In this document: in pieces, positions 45,179 to 54,078 of the stretch
Numbering within the stretch: position 1 is the first letter of the stretch
Layout: each line of letters starts with the position of its first letter
Assembly: GCF_014649395.1 (NCBI RefSeq)
Contig: NZ_BMSY01000017.1
Coordinates: 86,001 to 150,000, forward strand
Reading direction: 5' to 3'
Length of the DNA stretch: 64,000 nt
From: Streptomyces aureoverticillatus
GTDB lineage: Bacteria > Actinomycetota > Actinomycetes > Streptomycetales > Streptomycetaceae
Made by a program: the position numbers and the translations under genes
Notes under the pieces: generated by a model
What the model was told of the DNA's origin: nothing
The model's input: the letters and a program-made list of their open reading frames with translations, nothing else
The model's database searches: none

Positions 45179-46431
45179 GGTCTGTCCGACGCGTACGTGG
45201 GTGACGTACCGTCGGCCGGCACCTGCTGCCCCTTGCCGAGGGCGATCACCCCGCCCTTCGACACCGTGTACAGCTCCTCGTCCCGCTCCGGGTTCACGCC
45301 GATCGTGGCGCCGGGCGGGACGTCGACGTTCTTGTCCAGGACGGCGCCGCGCACCACCGCGCCCCGGCCGACGCGGACGTTGTCGTGCAGCACCGAGCCC
45401 TGGACGACGGCACCCTCGGCGACCTTCACGCCGGGTGACAGGACGGAGCGGGTGACCTGGCCGCGGATGACGCAGCCGGGGCCGACGACGGACTCGCTCG
45501 CGATGCCGCCCGCGCAGAACCTGGCGGGCGGCAGCGGGCCGGAGTGGGTGTAGATGGGCCAGCGGCGGTTGTCGAGGGTGAAGACGGGGTTGTCGGAGAT
45601 CAGGTCCATGTGCGCTTCGTAGTACGCGTCCAGGGTGCCGACGTCGCGCCAGTAGCCGTGGTCGCGGGCGGTCTCCCCGGGGACGTGGTTGTCGGCGAAG
45701 TCGTAGACCTGCGCGACGCCGCGCTCGGTGAGGGACGGCAGGATCGAGCCGCCCATGTCGTGCACGGAGTCCGGGTCCTCGGCGTCCCGCTGCAACGCGT
45801 CGACCAGCACCTTGGTCGTGAAGACGTAGTTGCCCATGGAGGCGAACACCTGGTTCGGCGAACCGGGCAGGCCGGGCGGGTTCGCCGGTTTCTCCAGGAA
45901 GCCCTCCACCCGCCTGCCGTCCCCGGCCGGGGTGATGATCCCGAACTGCGAGGCGTCGGCGCGCGGCACCCGGATCCCGGCGACGGTGACGCCCGCGCCG
46001 GACTCGATGTGCCGGGCCAGCATGTGGCGCGGGTCCATGCGGTAGACGTGGTCGGCGCCGAACACCGCGATGTAGTCGGGCTGTTCGTCGTGCACGAGGT
46101 TCAGGGACTGCAGGATGGCGTCGGCGCTGCCCAGGTACCAGCGCGGGCCGAGGCGCTGCTGGGCGGGGACGGGCGTGACGTAGTTGCCGAGCAGGCTGGA
46201 CATCCGCCAGGTGGTGGAGACGTGCCGGTCCAGCGAGTGCGACTTGTACTGCGTGAGGACGCAGATGCGCAGGATGTCGCCGTTGACGAGGTTGGAGAGC
46301 ACGAAGTCGACGAGGCGGTAGGTCCCGCCGAAGGTCACCGCCGGTTTCGCCCGGTCGGCCGTGAGCGGCATCAGCCGTTTGCCCTCACCGCCCGCCAGAA
46401 CGATCCCGAGCACCGAAGGTCCACCGCGCAT
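45175..46431 (-). CDS. glgC: Glucose-1-phosphate adenylyltransferase
   Basis: A 418-residue ADP-glucose pyrophosphorylase that makes ADP-glucose from ATP and glucose-1-phosphate for glycogen or maltose-1-phosphate synthesis. The nucleotide-binding GGEGKRLMPLTADRAKPAVTFGG, QYKSHSLDRHV, the YWRDVGTLDAYYEA segment and C-terminal left-handed beta-helix repeats are all present; length is normal. It starts 22 bp after the glgA stop on the same strand and ends in overlap with the convergent permease gene. Confidence 0.96.
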   Translation of the reverse strand: MRGGPSVLGIVLAGGEGKRLMPLTADRAKPAVTFGGTYRLVDFVLSNLVNGDILRICVLTQYKSHSLDRHVSTTWRMSSLLGNYVTPVPAQQRLGPRWYLGSADAILQSLNLVHDEQPDYIAVFGADHVYRMDPRHMLARHIESGAGVTVAGIRVPRADASQFGIITPAGDGRRVEGFLEKPANPPGLPGSPNQVFASMGNYVFTTKVLVDALQRDAEDPDSVHDMGGSILPSLTERGVAQVYDFADNHVPGETARDHGYWRDVGTLDAYYEAHMDLISDNPVFTLDNRRWPIYTHSGPLPPARFCAGGIASESVVGPGCVIRGQVTRSVLSPGVKVAEGAVVQGSVLHDNVRVGRGAVVRGAVLDKNVDVPPGATIGVNPERDEELYTVSKGGVIALGKGQQVPADGTSPTYASDRP

Positions 46432-46453
46432 GGCCGCCCCCTGCCGCTGTCCG

Positions 46454-47623
46454 TCAGTTCTTGTGTAACTCCATGACTTCCTCGTACACGTCGACCGTGC
46501 GCCGGGCCACCGCGTCCCAGCCGAACTCGCGCACCGCGCGGTGCCGCCCGGCCGCCCCCATCGCGCCCGCCCGGTGCGGATCGGCGGCCAGGTGGTTCAG
46601 GAGCACGGCGAGGTCGTGCTCGAACCGCTCCGGTTCACGCGGGTCGTACGGAACGAGCAGTCCCGTCGTGCCGTCCGAGACGACCTCCGGGATGCCGCCG
46701 ACGCGAGAGGCGACGACGGCGGTGCCGCACGCCATCGCCTCCAGGTTCACGATGCCCAGCGGCTCGTACACCGAGGGGCACACGAACACCGCCGCGTGCG
46801 TGAGGAGTTGGACGACCTCGGGGCGCGGCAGCATGCGCGGGATCCAGGTGACCCCGTCGCGCGTGCGGCCCAGTTCCTCGAAGAGGGTGCGGAACTCCCG
46901 GTCGATCTCGGGGGTGTCGGGGGCGCCCGCGCACAGAACGAGCTGGATGCCCCGGTCCAACTGGCGTGCGGCGCGCAGCAGATGGGGCACGCCCTTCTGG
47001 CGGGTGATGCGGCCGACGAACAGGACGTAGGGGCGGCCGCTGTGGATGCCGTGGCGGTGCAGGGCGCTGGTGCCGGGGTCGGGCCGGTACAGGTCGGTGT
47101 CGATGCCGTTGTGCACGACGCGCACCTTCGCCGGGTCGACGGCCGGGTAGCAGGTGAGGATGTCGTCGCGCATGCCGTGGGAGACGGCGACGACGGCGTC
47201 GGCGGCCTCGATGGCGGTGCGCTCGGCCCAGCTCGACAGGGCGTATCCGCCGCCGAGTTGCTCGGCCTTCCAGGGGCGCAGCGGCTCCAGCGAGTGCGAG
47301 GTCATGACGTGCGGGATGCCGTACAGGAGCTTGCCGACGTGGCCGGCGAGGTTGGCGTACCAGGTGTGGGAGTGGACCAGGTCGCGGCCGTCGAGCGCGG
47401 CCGCCATGGACAGGTCCACGGACAGGGTGCGCAGCGCGTCGTTGGCGGTGTCGAGGTCGGCCCAGGCGCGGTGGCGTACGACGCCGCCGGCCGAGCCCTC
47501 GCCCCAGCAGTGCACGTCGAGCTCGGTGAGCGCGCCCAACTCCCGCGCCAGGAACTCGACATGGACGCCCGCGCCGCCGTAGACGTCGGGCGGGTACTCG
47601 CGGGTGAGCAGTCCCACTTTCAC
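46454..47623 (-). CDS. glgA: GT4 glycosyltransferase, glycogen synthase/maltose-1-phosphate synthase type
   Basis: A 389-residue GT-B glycosyltransferase: N-terminal REYPPDVYGGAGVHVEFLAREL, LFVGRITRQKGVPHLL and the GT4 E-x7-E in SVYEPLGIVNLEAM. Actinobacterial proteins of this type join ADP-glucose to glucose-1-phosphate or glycogen, and the symbol glgM is also used for them. The GTG start has GAGGGGGGC upstream. It precedes glgC in the same transcription unit, so substrate supply and use are made together. Confidence 0.9.
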   Translation of the reverse strand: MKVGLLTREYPPDVYGGAGVHVEFLARELGALTELDVHCWGEGSAGGVVRHRAWADLDTANDALRTLSVDLSMAAALDGRDLVHSHTWYANLAGHVGKLLYGIPHVMTSHSLEPLRPWKAEQLGGGYALSSWAERTAIEAADAVVAVSHGMRDDILTCYPAVDPAKVRVVHNGIDTDLYRPDPGTSALHRHGIHSGRPYVLFVGRITRQKGVPHLLRAARQLDRGIQLVLCAGAPDTPEIDREFRTLFEELGRTRDGVTWIPRMLPRPEVVQLLTHAAVFVCPSVYEPLGIVNLEAMACGTAVVASRVGGIPEVVSDGTTGLLVPYDPREPERFEHDLAVLLNHLAADPHRAGAMGAAGRHRAVREFGWDAVARRTVDVYEEVMELHKN

Positions 47624-47659
47624 GAGCGGAGCCCCCCTCGTCGGCCGGCTCCCTCATGG

Positions 47660-48436
47660 TCACCCAGACGTCGCCCGGTGGGAAGACCGCTGCGGCGGCC
47701 GGTCGAAACAGCAGTCCCCGCACAGGCCGCCGTTCGGACAGCGGTAGTAGAGGCAGCAGCTCCGGCGCCGGAACGCGGTCCCGTCCAGGGTTCCGGTGGA
47801 CTTCAGCGCGGGGTGGGCGAAGAGTTCGGCGGCGAGGGCCAGGGCCCGCTCCCCCACGTCGGGGCGTCCGGTGCGCGCGGCCCAGGTGTGCAGCTCACGG
47901 GCCGCGCCGGCGAGGGCCGAGCCCGCGTTGCCGCGAAGGAGGGCCGGGGAGATCCGGAAGCGGGCGCGCAGGGCGCGGGCGAGCGGGGCGAGGTGGCGCT
48001 CCTGGACGACGTGGTGAACGCGGGTCGCGTCGGCGGGGTACGTGCGCTCCGCGGTGAGCCACAGGTCGTCGGGCGAGGTGCCGTCCGCGTCCCACAGCAG
48101 CCGCGCCGGGTCCAGGTCGGGCACCCGCCCGAACAGCGCGGCCGGGCCGAGCGCCAGGGACCACAGCCGCGCGGCGAGGCCGAGCTGCGCCACGGACGCG
48201 GCGACGCGCGCCTCGGGGGCGCCGAGGCGCGCGCCCACTTTGGCGACACGAAAGGTCAACGGGTCGTCGTCACTTGACGTACCGAACCGACCACTCTCCG
48301 CAGTCAAGCCGCCGTCGCCGTAGACCCGCGCCAACGGCACATGGCCCCCACCAGGCTCTTCTCCCGTTCTCAGGGCGAAGAAGCCCCCGACCGACGCCAC
48401 GACGGCCCAGTCGATCCCCTGCTCTTCAGTGGTCAT
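47660..48436 (-). CDS. FhuF-like (2Fe-2S) protein, siderophore reductase type
   Basis: A 258-residue protein with the C-terminal cluster motif of FhuF: CC-x10-C-x2-C (CCLYYRCPNGGLCGDC). An extra Cys lies inside the ten-residue spacer and another just after the last ligand. The helical N-terminal domain resembles ferric siderophore reductases that free iron in the cytoplasm. The ATG at 48436 is chosen because the longer frame upstream is not family-like. It is divergent from the EamA-like gene, with a 238-bp gap that holds no clear iron-box that I can identify. Confidence 0.85.
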   Translation of the reverse strand: MTTEEQGIDWAVVASVGGFFALRTGEEPGGGHVPLARVYGDGGLTAESGRFGTSSDDDPLTFRVAKVGARLGAPEARVAASVAQLGLAARLWSLALGPAALFGRVPDLDPARLLWDADGTSPDDLWLTAERTYPADATRVHHVVQERHLAPLARALRARFRISPALLRGNAGSALAGAARELHTWAARTGRPDVGERALALAAELFAHPALKSTGTLDGTAFRRRSCCLYYRCPNGGLCGDCCFDRPPQRSSHRATSG

Positions 48437-48579
48437 CGCAGCAGTACAGCAGGACACTGGTGCACAGGGGTAACCAGACCTGGGGAGGACATGGAGGAGG
48501 CCGTACTCCATCGGTAGTAGGACGGATTGACTGCTCAGGGACGACGACTTGGCGCGCTGCGCGCGACATTGTGGTGAAC

Positions 48580-48678
48580 ATGGAAGCCGACCGCTCGCCG
48601 CACCGGACGCACCGGATGCACAGGGACCTTGACGACCGCACCCACCGGTCGTGCCGCACAGCGCGGAGCACGTCATGA
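48580..48678 (+). CDS. Possible 32-residue leader peptide upstream of the EamA-like gene
   Basis: An ATG frame encoding a His/Arg-rich peptide (HRTHRMHRDLDDRTHR) whose TGA overlaps the transporter's ATG as ATGA. The ribosome site is weak (GGTG). The overlap fits a coupled leader, but composition may be chance. Confidence 0.25.
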   Translation: MEADRSPHRTHRMHRDLDDRTHRSCRTARSTS

Positions 48679-49880
48679 GTGCCCTCGCGCTGTCCATCGT
48701 GCTCGCCCTCGTCTCCGCCGTGGCCTACGCCGGCGGGGCGATCATCCAGGAGCGGGTGGCGGCGGAGACCGCGGAGCAGCAGTACGCGCCGCTGCGCAGC
48801 GGCGCCTGGTGGATCGCGGTCGTCCTCAACGGCCTCGGCGGGCTGCTGCACGTCGTGGCGCTGGCGTTCGGCCCGCTGAGCGTGGTGCAGCCGCTGGGCG
48901 CGCTGACGATCGTGTTCGCGCTGCCGATGGCCGCGATGTTCGTGCGCCGCCGGGCCGGGGCGACCGCGTGGCGCGGCGCCATCATGGCGACGGTGGGCCT
49001 CGTGGGCCTGCTTTCCTTGACGCAGGCCACCGCGTCGCAGTCGCTCGCCGACACCGAGCGCGTGCTGCTCGCGGTCGGCACGGGCAGCGCGGTCGTCACG
49101 CTGATGCTGCTCGCGCACGCCGCCCACCGGCACCCGGCGGTGCGCAGCATGCTGCTCGCCACGGCGGCGGGCATCGCGTTCGGCATCTCCTCGGTGTTCA
49201 CCAAGACCGTCGCGGTGGACTGGGACGCGCACGAGCCGCTCACCCGGCAGGTGCCGAGCCTCGCCGTCATCGCGGTCCTCGCGGTGGCCGGGCTGCTGCT
49301 CTCGCAGGCCTCCTACCGGGGTGCGGGTCTCGCCGCGCCGCTGTCCGCGGTGACGGTCGTGAACCCGGTGATCGCGGCCGCGGTCGGGCTCACCCTGTTC
49401 GGCGAATCCTTCCGCTACGGCGCGACGGGCACGGCGGTCGCGCTGGCCTGCGGTGTCGTCGCGGCGGGCGGACTGATCCTGCTGACGACGGAACGTATCG
49501 GCTCCGGGCACGCGACGGACGCACCCGCGGTGGCCGCCGAACAGCCCGTCGAGACGGGCGCCCAGGCCCTGACCCTCGAAGGCGTCGAGGCTCTCGACGG
49601 CCTCCAGGGCCGCGACGGCCTCGACGCCCTTGATGTCGCCGCCGCGTCGTCCGCCGCCCGGGCGGCCGAGGACGCCCCGGTCGGCGAGCAGCGCAGGCCC
49701 GTCCACGACGAGCGCCCGGCGGCCGAGCCCGGCAGGCGGGCGCTGTCCGGCGAACAGCCCGCGCCGGAACAGCAGTTCATGACCGACTGCCTGACCGGGC
49801 TGCCGCTGCAGCCGCTGGTGAAGCAGGCGTTCGCGCGCGCGCCGCTCGCACGCCCCGCGCACGAGCACAGCGTGCCCTGA
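48675..49880 (+). CDS. EamA/DMT-type membrane transporter with long C-terminal tail
   Basis: A 401-residue membrane protein with nine or ten helices in residues 1-290, of the drug/metabolite transporter superfamily (AIIQERVAAETAEQQ after helix 1, VVQPLGALTIVFALPMAA). The last 110 residues are a hydrophilic, probably disordered tail with an Ala/Asp/Gly-rich duplication (GVEALDGLQGRDGLDALD) and a final LTGLPLQPLVKQAF segment. GGAG lies seven bases before the ATG. Substrate unknown. Convergent with the Rpf/M23 gene across a repeat-containing 135-bp gap. Confidence 0.88.
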   Translation: MSALALSIVLALVSAVAYAGGAIIQERVAAETAEQQYAPLRSGAWWIAVVLNGLGGLLHVVALAFGPLSVVQPLGALTIVFALPMAAMFVRRRAGATAWRGAIMATVGLVGLLSLTQATASQSLADTERVLLAVGTGSAVVTLMLLAHAAHRHPAVRSMLLATAAGIAFGISSVFTKTVAVDWDAHEPLTRQVPSLAVIAVLAVAGLLLSQASYRGAGLAAPLSAVTVVNPVIAAAVGLTLFGESFRYGATGTAVALACGVVAAGGLILLTTERIGSGHATDAPAVAAEQPVETGAQALTLEGVEALDGLQGRDGLDALDVAAASSAARAAEDAPVGEQRRPVHDERPAAEPGRRALSGEQPAPEQQFMTDCLTGLPLQPLVKQAFARAPLARPAHEHSVP

Positions 49881-49959
49881 GCGCGGGGCCTTCTCTCCTT
49901 CGCGCGGCTCGATGTCCGTACGACCGACGCGCGATGTCCGTACGCCGCGATACGACTCC

Positions 49960-50003
49960 GCACGGCAGCTCGCGTACACCGCGCACCGCAGCTCGCGTAC
50001 ACC
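49960..50003. repeat. Two 21-bp direct repeats between convergent genes
   Basis: GCACsGCAGCTCGCGTACACC occurs at 49960-49980 and 49983-50003 (23-bp period, one mismatch); CGATGTCCGTACG also occurs twice just before, at 49910 and 49932. Confidence 0.7.
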
Positions 50004-50015
50004 CCGCATCGCGAC

Positions 50016-51341
50016 TCAGATGCGCACCCCGCGCCCCCGCAGATACGCGAGCGGGTCGATGTCCGAGCCGAAGCCGGGTCCGGTGCGGATCTCGAAGTGC
50101 AGGTGCGGGCCCGAGCTGTTGCCCGTCGAGCCTGAGCGGGCGATGCGCTGGCCCGCGCCGACCTTCTGCCCGGCCTTCACCGAGAGCGCCGACAGATGAC
50201 CGTACTGCGAGTACCTGCCGTCGGTGTGCCGGATGACGACCTCGTAGCCGTAGCTGCCGCCCCAGCCCGACGAGACGACGGTGCCCGCGGCGACCGCCTT
50301 CACGGACGTGCCGGTGGGCACCGGGAAGTCGACGCCCGTGTGGTAGCCCTTCGACCAGGAGCTGCCCGTAGCGTGGTACGGCGTGCCGATGGAAGCCGCC
50401 ACCGGTGCGCTCGCCCCCGACGCGGATCCGGCGGCCTCGGCCCGCTGCCGGCCGGCGGGCGCGGTGTCGCGCTTCGGCTTCGGCTTGGGCGCGGGCTTGG
50501 CCTCCTTGGCCGGGGGCTTCGTCCGCTCGGGCTTGTGCTCCGGCTTCCGCTCGGGCTTCTTCTCGTCGTGCTGCACGGGCCGCTTCTCCGGGCGCTTCTC
50601 GCGCTCGGGCGGGGTGCGGCGCTCCGGCGGGCGCGGGGGCGCCTCGCCCTTCGCGGCGCCGCGCAGCGAGAGCCGCTGCCCCGGTGAGATGAAGTCCGGG
50701 TCGTCGCCGATGGTGCGGCGGTTGTTGTCGTACAGCTGCGGCCAGCCGCCCCTGACGCGGCGCTCCTCGGCGATGCCGGAGAGCGTGTCGCCGCGGACGA
50801 CCGTGTACATCCGGGCGGTGCCCGCGGTGGACTGCGGCGTCACTTCGGGCTTGACGTCGCGCACCGTGCGCTTGGGGGTCTTCGGCGCGCCGTCGGTCTT
50901 GGCCGCGCCGGTCGACTTCTTCGCCTGTGGCGCGGTGGCGGGCCTGATGTCGGGGCTGTCGCCGCCGCGGGTCAGGCCGGCGCGCTGGGAGCACACCGGC
51001 CAGGCGCCCGGTCCCTGCCCGTCGAGGACCTTCTCGGCGACGGCGATCTGCTGGTCCTTGGTGGCGAGGTCGGCGCGCGGGGCGTAGGCCGTGCCGCCGT
51101 AGGCCTCCCAGGTGGACTGGGTGAACTGGAGGCCGCCGTAGAAGCCGTTGCCGGTGTTGATGCTCCAGTTGTTGGTGGACTCGCAGGCCGCGACCTTGTT
51201 CCAGGTGTCCACGTCCGCGGCGTGGCCCGTGCCCGCGGACATCAGCGGGAGGGCGATTCCGGCGCCGCCCGCCGTGACCGTGAGCGAGGCACGGTTGATC
51301 CGGCTCGGCTGGTACCGGCGATGCCGGCCTCGTAAGGCCAT
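50016..51341 (-). CDS. Secreted muralytic protein: Rpf-like transglycosylase, LysM and M23 peptidase
   Basis: A 441-residue exported protein. Signal region (TVTAGGAGIALPLMSAGTGHAA), an Rpf/transglycosylase-like domain at about 42-115 with catalytic Glu in VAACESTNNW and GFYGGLQFTQSTW, a LysM domain near 178-225 (YTVVRGDTLSGIAEE), a Lys/Pro/Glu-rich linker of some 90 residues, and an M23 metallopeptidase with HTGVDFP and HLHFE zinc ligands at the end. It should cut both glycan and peptide parts of the cell wall, in growth or spore germination. GAGGGGGC precedes the ATG. Comparable Rpf/LysM/M23 proteins occur in Streptomyces. Confidence 0.93.
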   Translation of the reverse strand: MALRGRHRRYQPSRINRASLTVTAGGAGIALPLMSAGTGHAADVDTWNKVAACESTNNWSINTGNGFYGGLQFTQSTWEAYGGTAYAPRADLATKDQQIAVAEKVLDGQGPGAWPVCSQRAGLTRGGDSPDIRPATAPQAKKSTGAAKTDGAPKTPKRTVRDVKPEVTPQSTAGTARMYTVVRGDTLSGIAEERRVRGGWPQLYDNNRRTIGDDPDFISPGQRLSLRGAAKGEAPPRPPERRTPPEREKRPEKRPVQHDEKKPERKPEHKPERTKPPAKEAKPAPKPKPKRDTAPAGRQRAEAAGSASGASAPVAASIGTPYHATGSSWSKGYHTGVDFPVPTGTSVKAVAAGTVVSSGWGGSYGYEVVIRHTDGRYSQYGHLSALSVKAGQKVGAGQRIARSGSTGNSSGPHLHFEIRTGPGFGSDIDPLAYLRGRGVRI

Positions 51342-51410
51342 GAAAGCCCCCTCAGACACACGTCGACACATCGAAATATCGGCCATACGTCAGCCACAGG
51401 ACAAGCCCGC

Positions 51411-51440
51411 AAGTTAGCGGGTCGGCCATGGCTGTGACAA
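51411..51440 (-). promoter_or_regulatory. Sigma-70-type promoter of the Rpf/LysM/M23 gene
   Basis: On the minus strand TTGTCA (51435-51440) and TAACTT (51411-51416) are 18 bp apart, about 70 bp before the start codon. The -10 lies inside a small CCCGC/GCGGG hairpin. Confidence 0.6.
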
Positions 51441-51503
51441 GAGCCGGGCGCCGAGGGGGCGTTGAACCGGTCACGGTCGAGCCGGTTGTTCATCAGGTCC
51501 CGG

Positions 51504-52478
51504 TCAGTTCCTCAAATGCCTCGGAAGCCACCGGAGTTGTACATCCTCCTGATAAGCACCGCCGCCCTCATGGTCGTTGAAGGAGTACACCTCCATCGAC
51601 CTTTCCGATCCCGCATAGGCGTTGAATGCCGCGAAAACGGTCGAGGGCGGACAGGTTTCGTCCTCCAGGGCCGCCGAGAAGAGCGCGGGCGCACGCCCCC
51701 GGGCGGCGAAGTGCACGCCGTCGAAGTACGAAAGGGTGGCGAACACCCGCTCCTCGAGGCCGCGCCGGGTCCGCAGATAGTGGCCGATCTCCCGGTACGG
51801 CAGGCGGCCGGAGAGCGTCGCGCCGCGCGGGATGTCACACAGGAACGGCACGTCGGGGGCTATCGCCGCGAGGTCGGGCAGCAGGCCGCCCACGGCCAGC
51901 GTGATCGCGCCGCCCTGGCTGCCGCCGGTCACGGCGACGCGCGCGGGGTCCACCAGCGGGTGGCTGCGGGCGGCCTCGACGGCGCGCACGGCGTCGGTGA
52001 AGACACGCCGGTAGTAGTAGTCGTGCGGGTCCTCGATGCCGCGCGTCAGGAAGCCGGGGTACGCCGGTCCGCTGCCCACGGCGTCCGGGGTGTCCCCCGC
52101 CGTCGAGCCGCCGGCGCCCTGCCCCCGCGTGTCCATCACGAAGTGCGCGAACCCGGCCGCCGACCACAGCAGCCGCTCGTGCGGCAGCCCGCGCCCGCCC
52201 CCGTACCCGATGTACTCGACGACCGCGGGCAGCGGCCCGTCCGCACCGGCCGGGACGAGCAGCCACCCCTTGACCCGCTGGCCGCCGAAGCCCGCGTACG
52301 ACACGTCGAAGACCTCGACCGTGGCCAGCGGCACCTCGACCCGCTCGAACCGGGCGTCCAGAGCGTGGGCGCGGGCCGCCGAAAGGGTCTTCTCCCAGAA
52401 GGCGTCGAAATCCTCCGGCTCCGGCAATTCCGGTCGGTACCGGCGGAGTTCCTCCAGAGGCAGGTCGAAATGGGGCAC
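51504..52478 (-). CDS. Acetyl xylan esterase / cephalosporin-C deacetylase family (CE7) protein
   Basis: A 324-residue alpha/beta hydrolase of the CE7 family that removes acetyl groups from short sugars. N-terminal PHFDLPLEELRRYRPELPEPEDFDAFW is typical, RGQG and GGSQGG hold the oxyanion region and catalytic Ser, LEDETCPP the Asp, and NDHEGG the His. No signal peptide, so it acts on imported acetylated oligosaccharides. GTG start with AGGAG upstream. Divergent from gnd across 109 bp. Confidence 0.93.
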   Translation of the reverse strand: MPHFDLPLEELRRYRPELPEPEDFDAFWEKTLSAARAHALDARFERVEVPLATVEVFDVSYAGFGGQRVKGWLLVPAGADGPLPAVVEYIGYGGGRGLPHERLLWSAAGFAHFVMDTRGQGAGGSTAGDTPDAVGSGPAYPGFLTRGIEDPHDYYYRRVFTDAVRAVEAARSHPLVDPARVAVTGGSQGGAITLAVGGLLPDLAAIAPDVPFLCDIPRGATLSGRLPYREIGHYLRTRRGLEERVFATLSYFDGVHFAARGRAPALFSAALEDETCPPSTVFAAFNAYAGSERSMEVYSFNDHEGGGAYQEDVQLRWLPRHLRN

Positions 52479-52587
52479 GGGCGGCTCCTTCTTCGGACAC
52501 GGTGTCGGGAAGTCACCCTACGTCGCGGGGTGATACTGGCGGACAGATGCGGTACTTCGGATTTCCCAGGAACTCAGGAGCCAGAGC

Positions 52588-54027
52588 ATGAGTGCTTCAG
52601 CGCAGATCGGTGTCACGGGACTCGCGGTGATGGGGCGCAACCTCGCCCGGAATTTCGCCCGCAACGGCTATGCCGTCGCGGTGCACAACCGCACGGCGGC
52701 GAAGGCCCGCGCCCTCGTGGAGGAGTTCGGCCACGAGGGCGAGTTCGTCCTCGCCGAGACCGCCGAGGACTTCGTCGCCGCCCTGGAGCGCCCGCGCCGG
52801 CTCGTCGTCATGGTCAAGGCGGGTGAGCCGACGGACGCCGTCATCAAGGAGTTCGCGCCCCTCCTGGAGCCGGGCGACATGATCGTGGACGGCGGCAACG
52901 CGCACTTCGCGGACACCCGGCGGCGCGAGCGCGAGCTGCGCGAGCAGGGCATCCACTTCGTCGGCACGGGCGTGTCCGGCGGCGAGGAGGGCGCCCTGAA
53001 CGGCCCGAGCATCATGCCGGGCGGCTCCAAGGAGTCGTACGACGCGCTCGGCCCGATGCTGGAGAAGATCTCCGCGAAGGCCGCGGACGGCAGCCCCTGC
53101 ACGGCGCACATCGGCCCGGACGGCGCCGGTCACTTCGTGAAGATGGTGCACAACGGCATCGAGTACGCGGACATGCAGCTCATCGCCGAGGCGTATCAGT
53201 TGCTCCGCGAGGTGGCCGGATACAGCCCCGCCGAGATCGCGGACATCTTCCGCACCTGGAACACCGGCCGCCTCGACTCGTATCTGATCGAGATCACCGC
53301 CGAGGTCCTCGCGCACGTCGACGCCGCGACCGGCGAGCCGTTCGTGGACGTCGTCCAGGACCAGGCGGAGCAGAAGGGCACCGGCCGCTGGACCGTGCAG
53401 ATCGCCCTCGACCTGGGTGTGCCGGTGTCGGGCATCGCCGAGGCGGTGTTCGCCCGCTCGCTGTCCGGTCACAAGGACCTGCGCGACGCCTCGCGTGGGC
53501 TCGCGGGGCCGAAGGCGGAGCCGCTCACGAAGGACGAGGCGGCGGCGTTCGCCGACCAGGTCGAGCAGGCGCTGTACGCCTCGAAGATCGTGTCGTACAC
53601 GCAGGGCTTCCACGAGATCGCGGCGGGCAGCGAGGAGTACGGCTGGGGCATCGACCTGGGCGCGGTGTCGGCGATCTGGCGCGGCGGCTGCATCATCCGG
53701 GCCGCGTTCCTCGACCGCATCCGGGCCGCCTACGACGCCCGCGCGGACCTGCCGAGCCTGCTCGCCGACGAGGGCTTCGCGCGCGAGATCGGCGAGGCGC
53801 AGGACGACTGGCGTGCGGTGCTCGTCGCCGCGACCCGGCAGGGCGTGCCCGCACCGGGCTTCGCCGCGGCCCTCGCGTACTACGACGCGCTGCGCGCGGA
53901 CCGGCTGCCGGCCGCGCTCACGCAGGGCCAGCGGGACTACTTCGGGGCGCACACCTACCGGCGTACGGACCGCGAGGGGTCGTTCCACACGCTGTGGGGC
54001 GGGGACCGGTCCGAGGTGTCGGCGTAG
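52588..54027 (+). CDS. gnd: 6-phosphogluconate dehydrogenase, decarboxylating
   Basis: A 479-residue enzyme of the oxidative pentose phosphate pathway: NADP fold GVTGLAVMGRNLARNFARNG, substrate residues in GTGVSGGEEGALNGPSIMPGG, catalytic Lys in HFVKMVHNGIEY, and C-terminal YFGAHTYRR. Full length of the long (dimeric) type. AGGAG lies nine bases upstream of the ATG. Convergent with the small proline-rich gene. Confidence 0.97.
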   Translation: MSASAQIGVTGLAVMGRNLARNFARNGYAVAVHNRTAAKARALVEEFGHEGEFVLAETAEDFVAALERPRRLVVMVKAGEPTDAVIKEFAPLLEPGDMIVDGGNAHFADTRRRERELREQGIHFVGTGVSGGEEGALNGPSIMPGGSKESYDALGPMLEKISAKAADGSPCTAHIGPDGAGHFVKMVHNGIEYADMQLIAEAYQLLREVAGYSPAEIADIFRTWNTGRLDSYLIEITAEVLAHVDAATGEPFVDVVQDQAEQKGTGRWTVQIALDLGVPVSGIAEAVFARSLSGHKDLRDASRGLAGPKAEPLTKDEAAAFADQVEQALYASKIVSYTQGFHEIAAGSEEYGWGIDLGAVSAIWRGGCIIRAAFLDRIRAAYDARADLPSLLADEGFAREIGEAQDDWRAVLVAATRQGVPAPGFAAALAYYDALRADRLPAALTQGQRDYFGAHTYRRTDREGSFHTLWGGDRSEVSA

Positions 54028-54030
54028 CAC

Positions 54031-54077
54031 GGCCCCGGGCGGGCGGCCTCCGCGGCCGGCGCACCCGGGGGGGGCCG
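54031..54077. terminator. GC-rich hairpin between gnd and the proline-rich gene
   Basis: GGCCCCGGG and CCCGGGG...GGCC arms enclose an inner GGCC/GGCC pair in the 51-bp convergent gap; the right arm has extra Gs, so pairing is imperfect. Confidence 0.4.
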
Positions 54078-54078
54078 G

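Noticed and set aside
51342..51503. c-di-AMP (ydaO) riboswitch before the Rpf/M23 gene
   Set aside because: The gap is only 162 bp and I cannot find the conserved riboswitch core; a plain promoter fits better.
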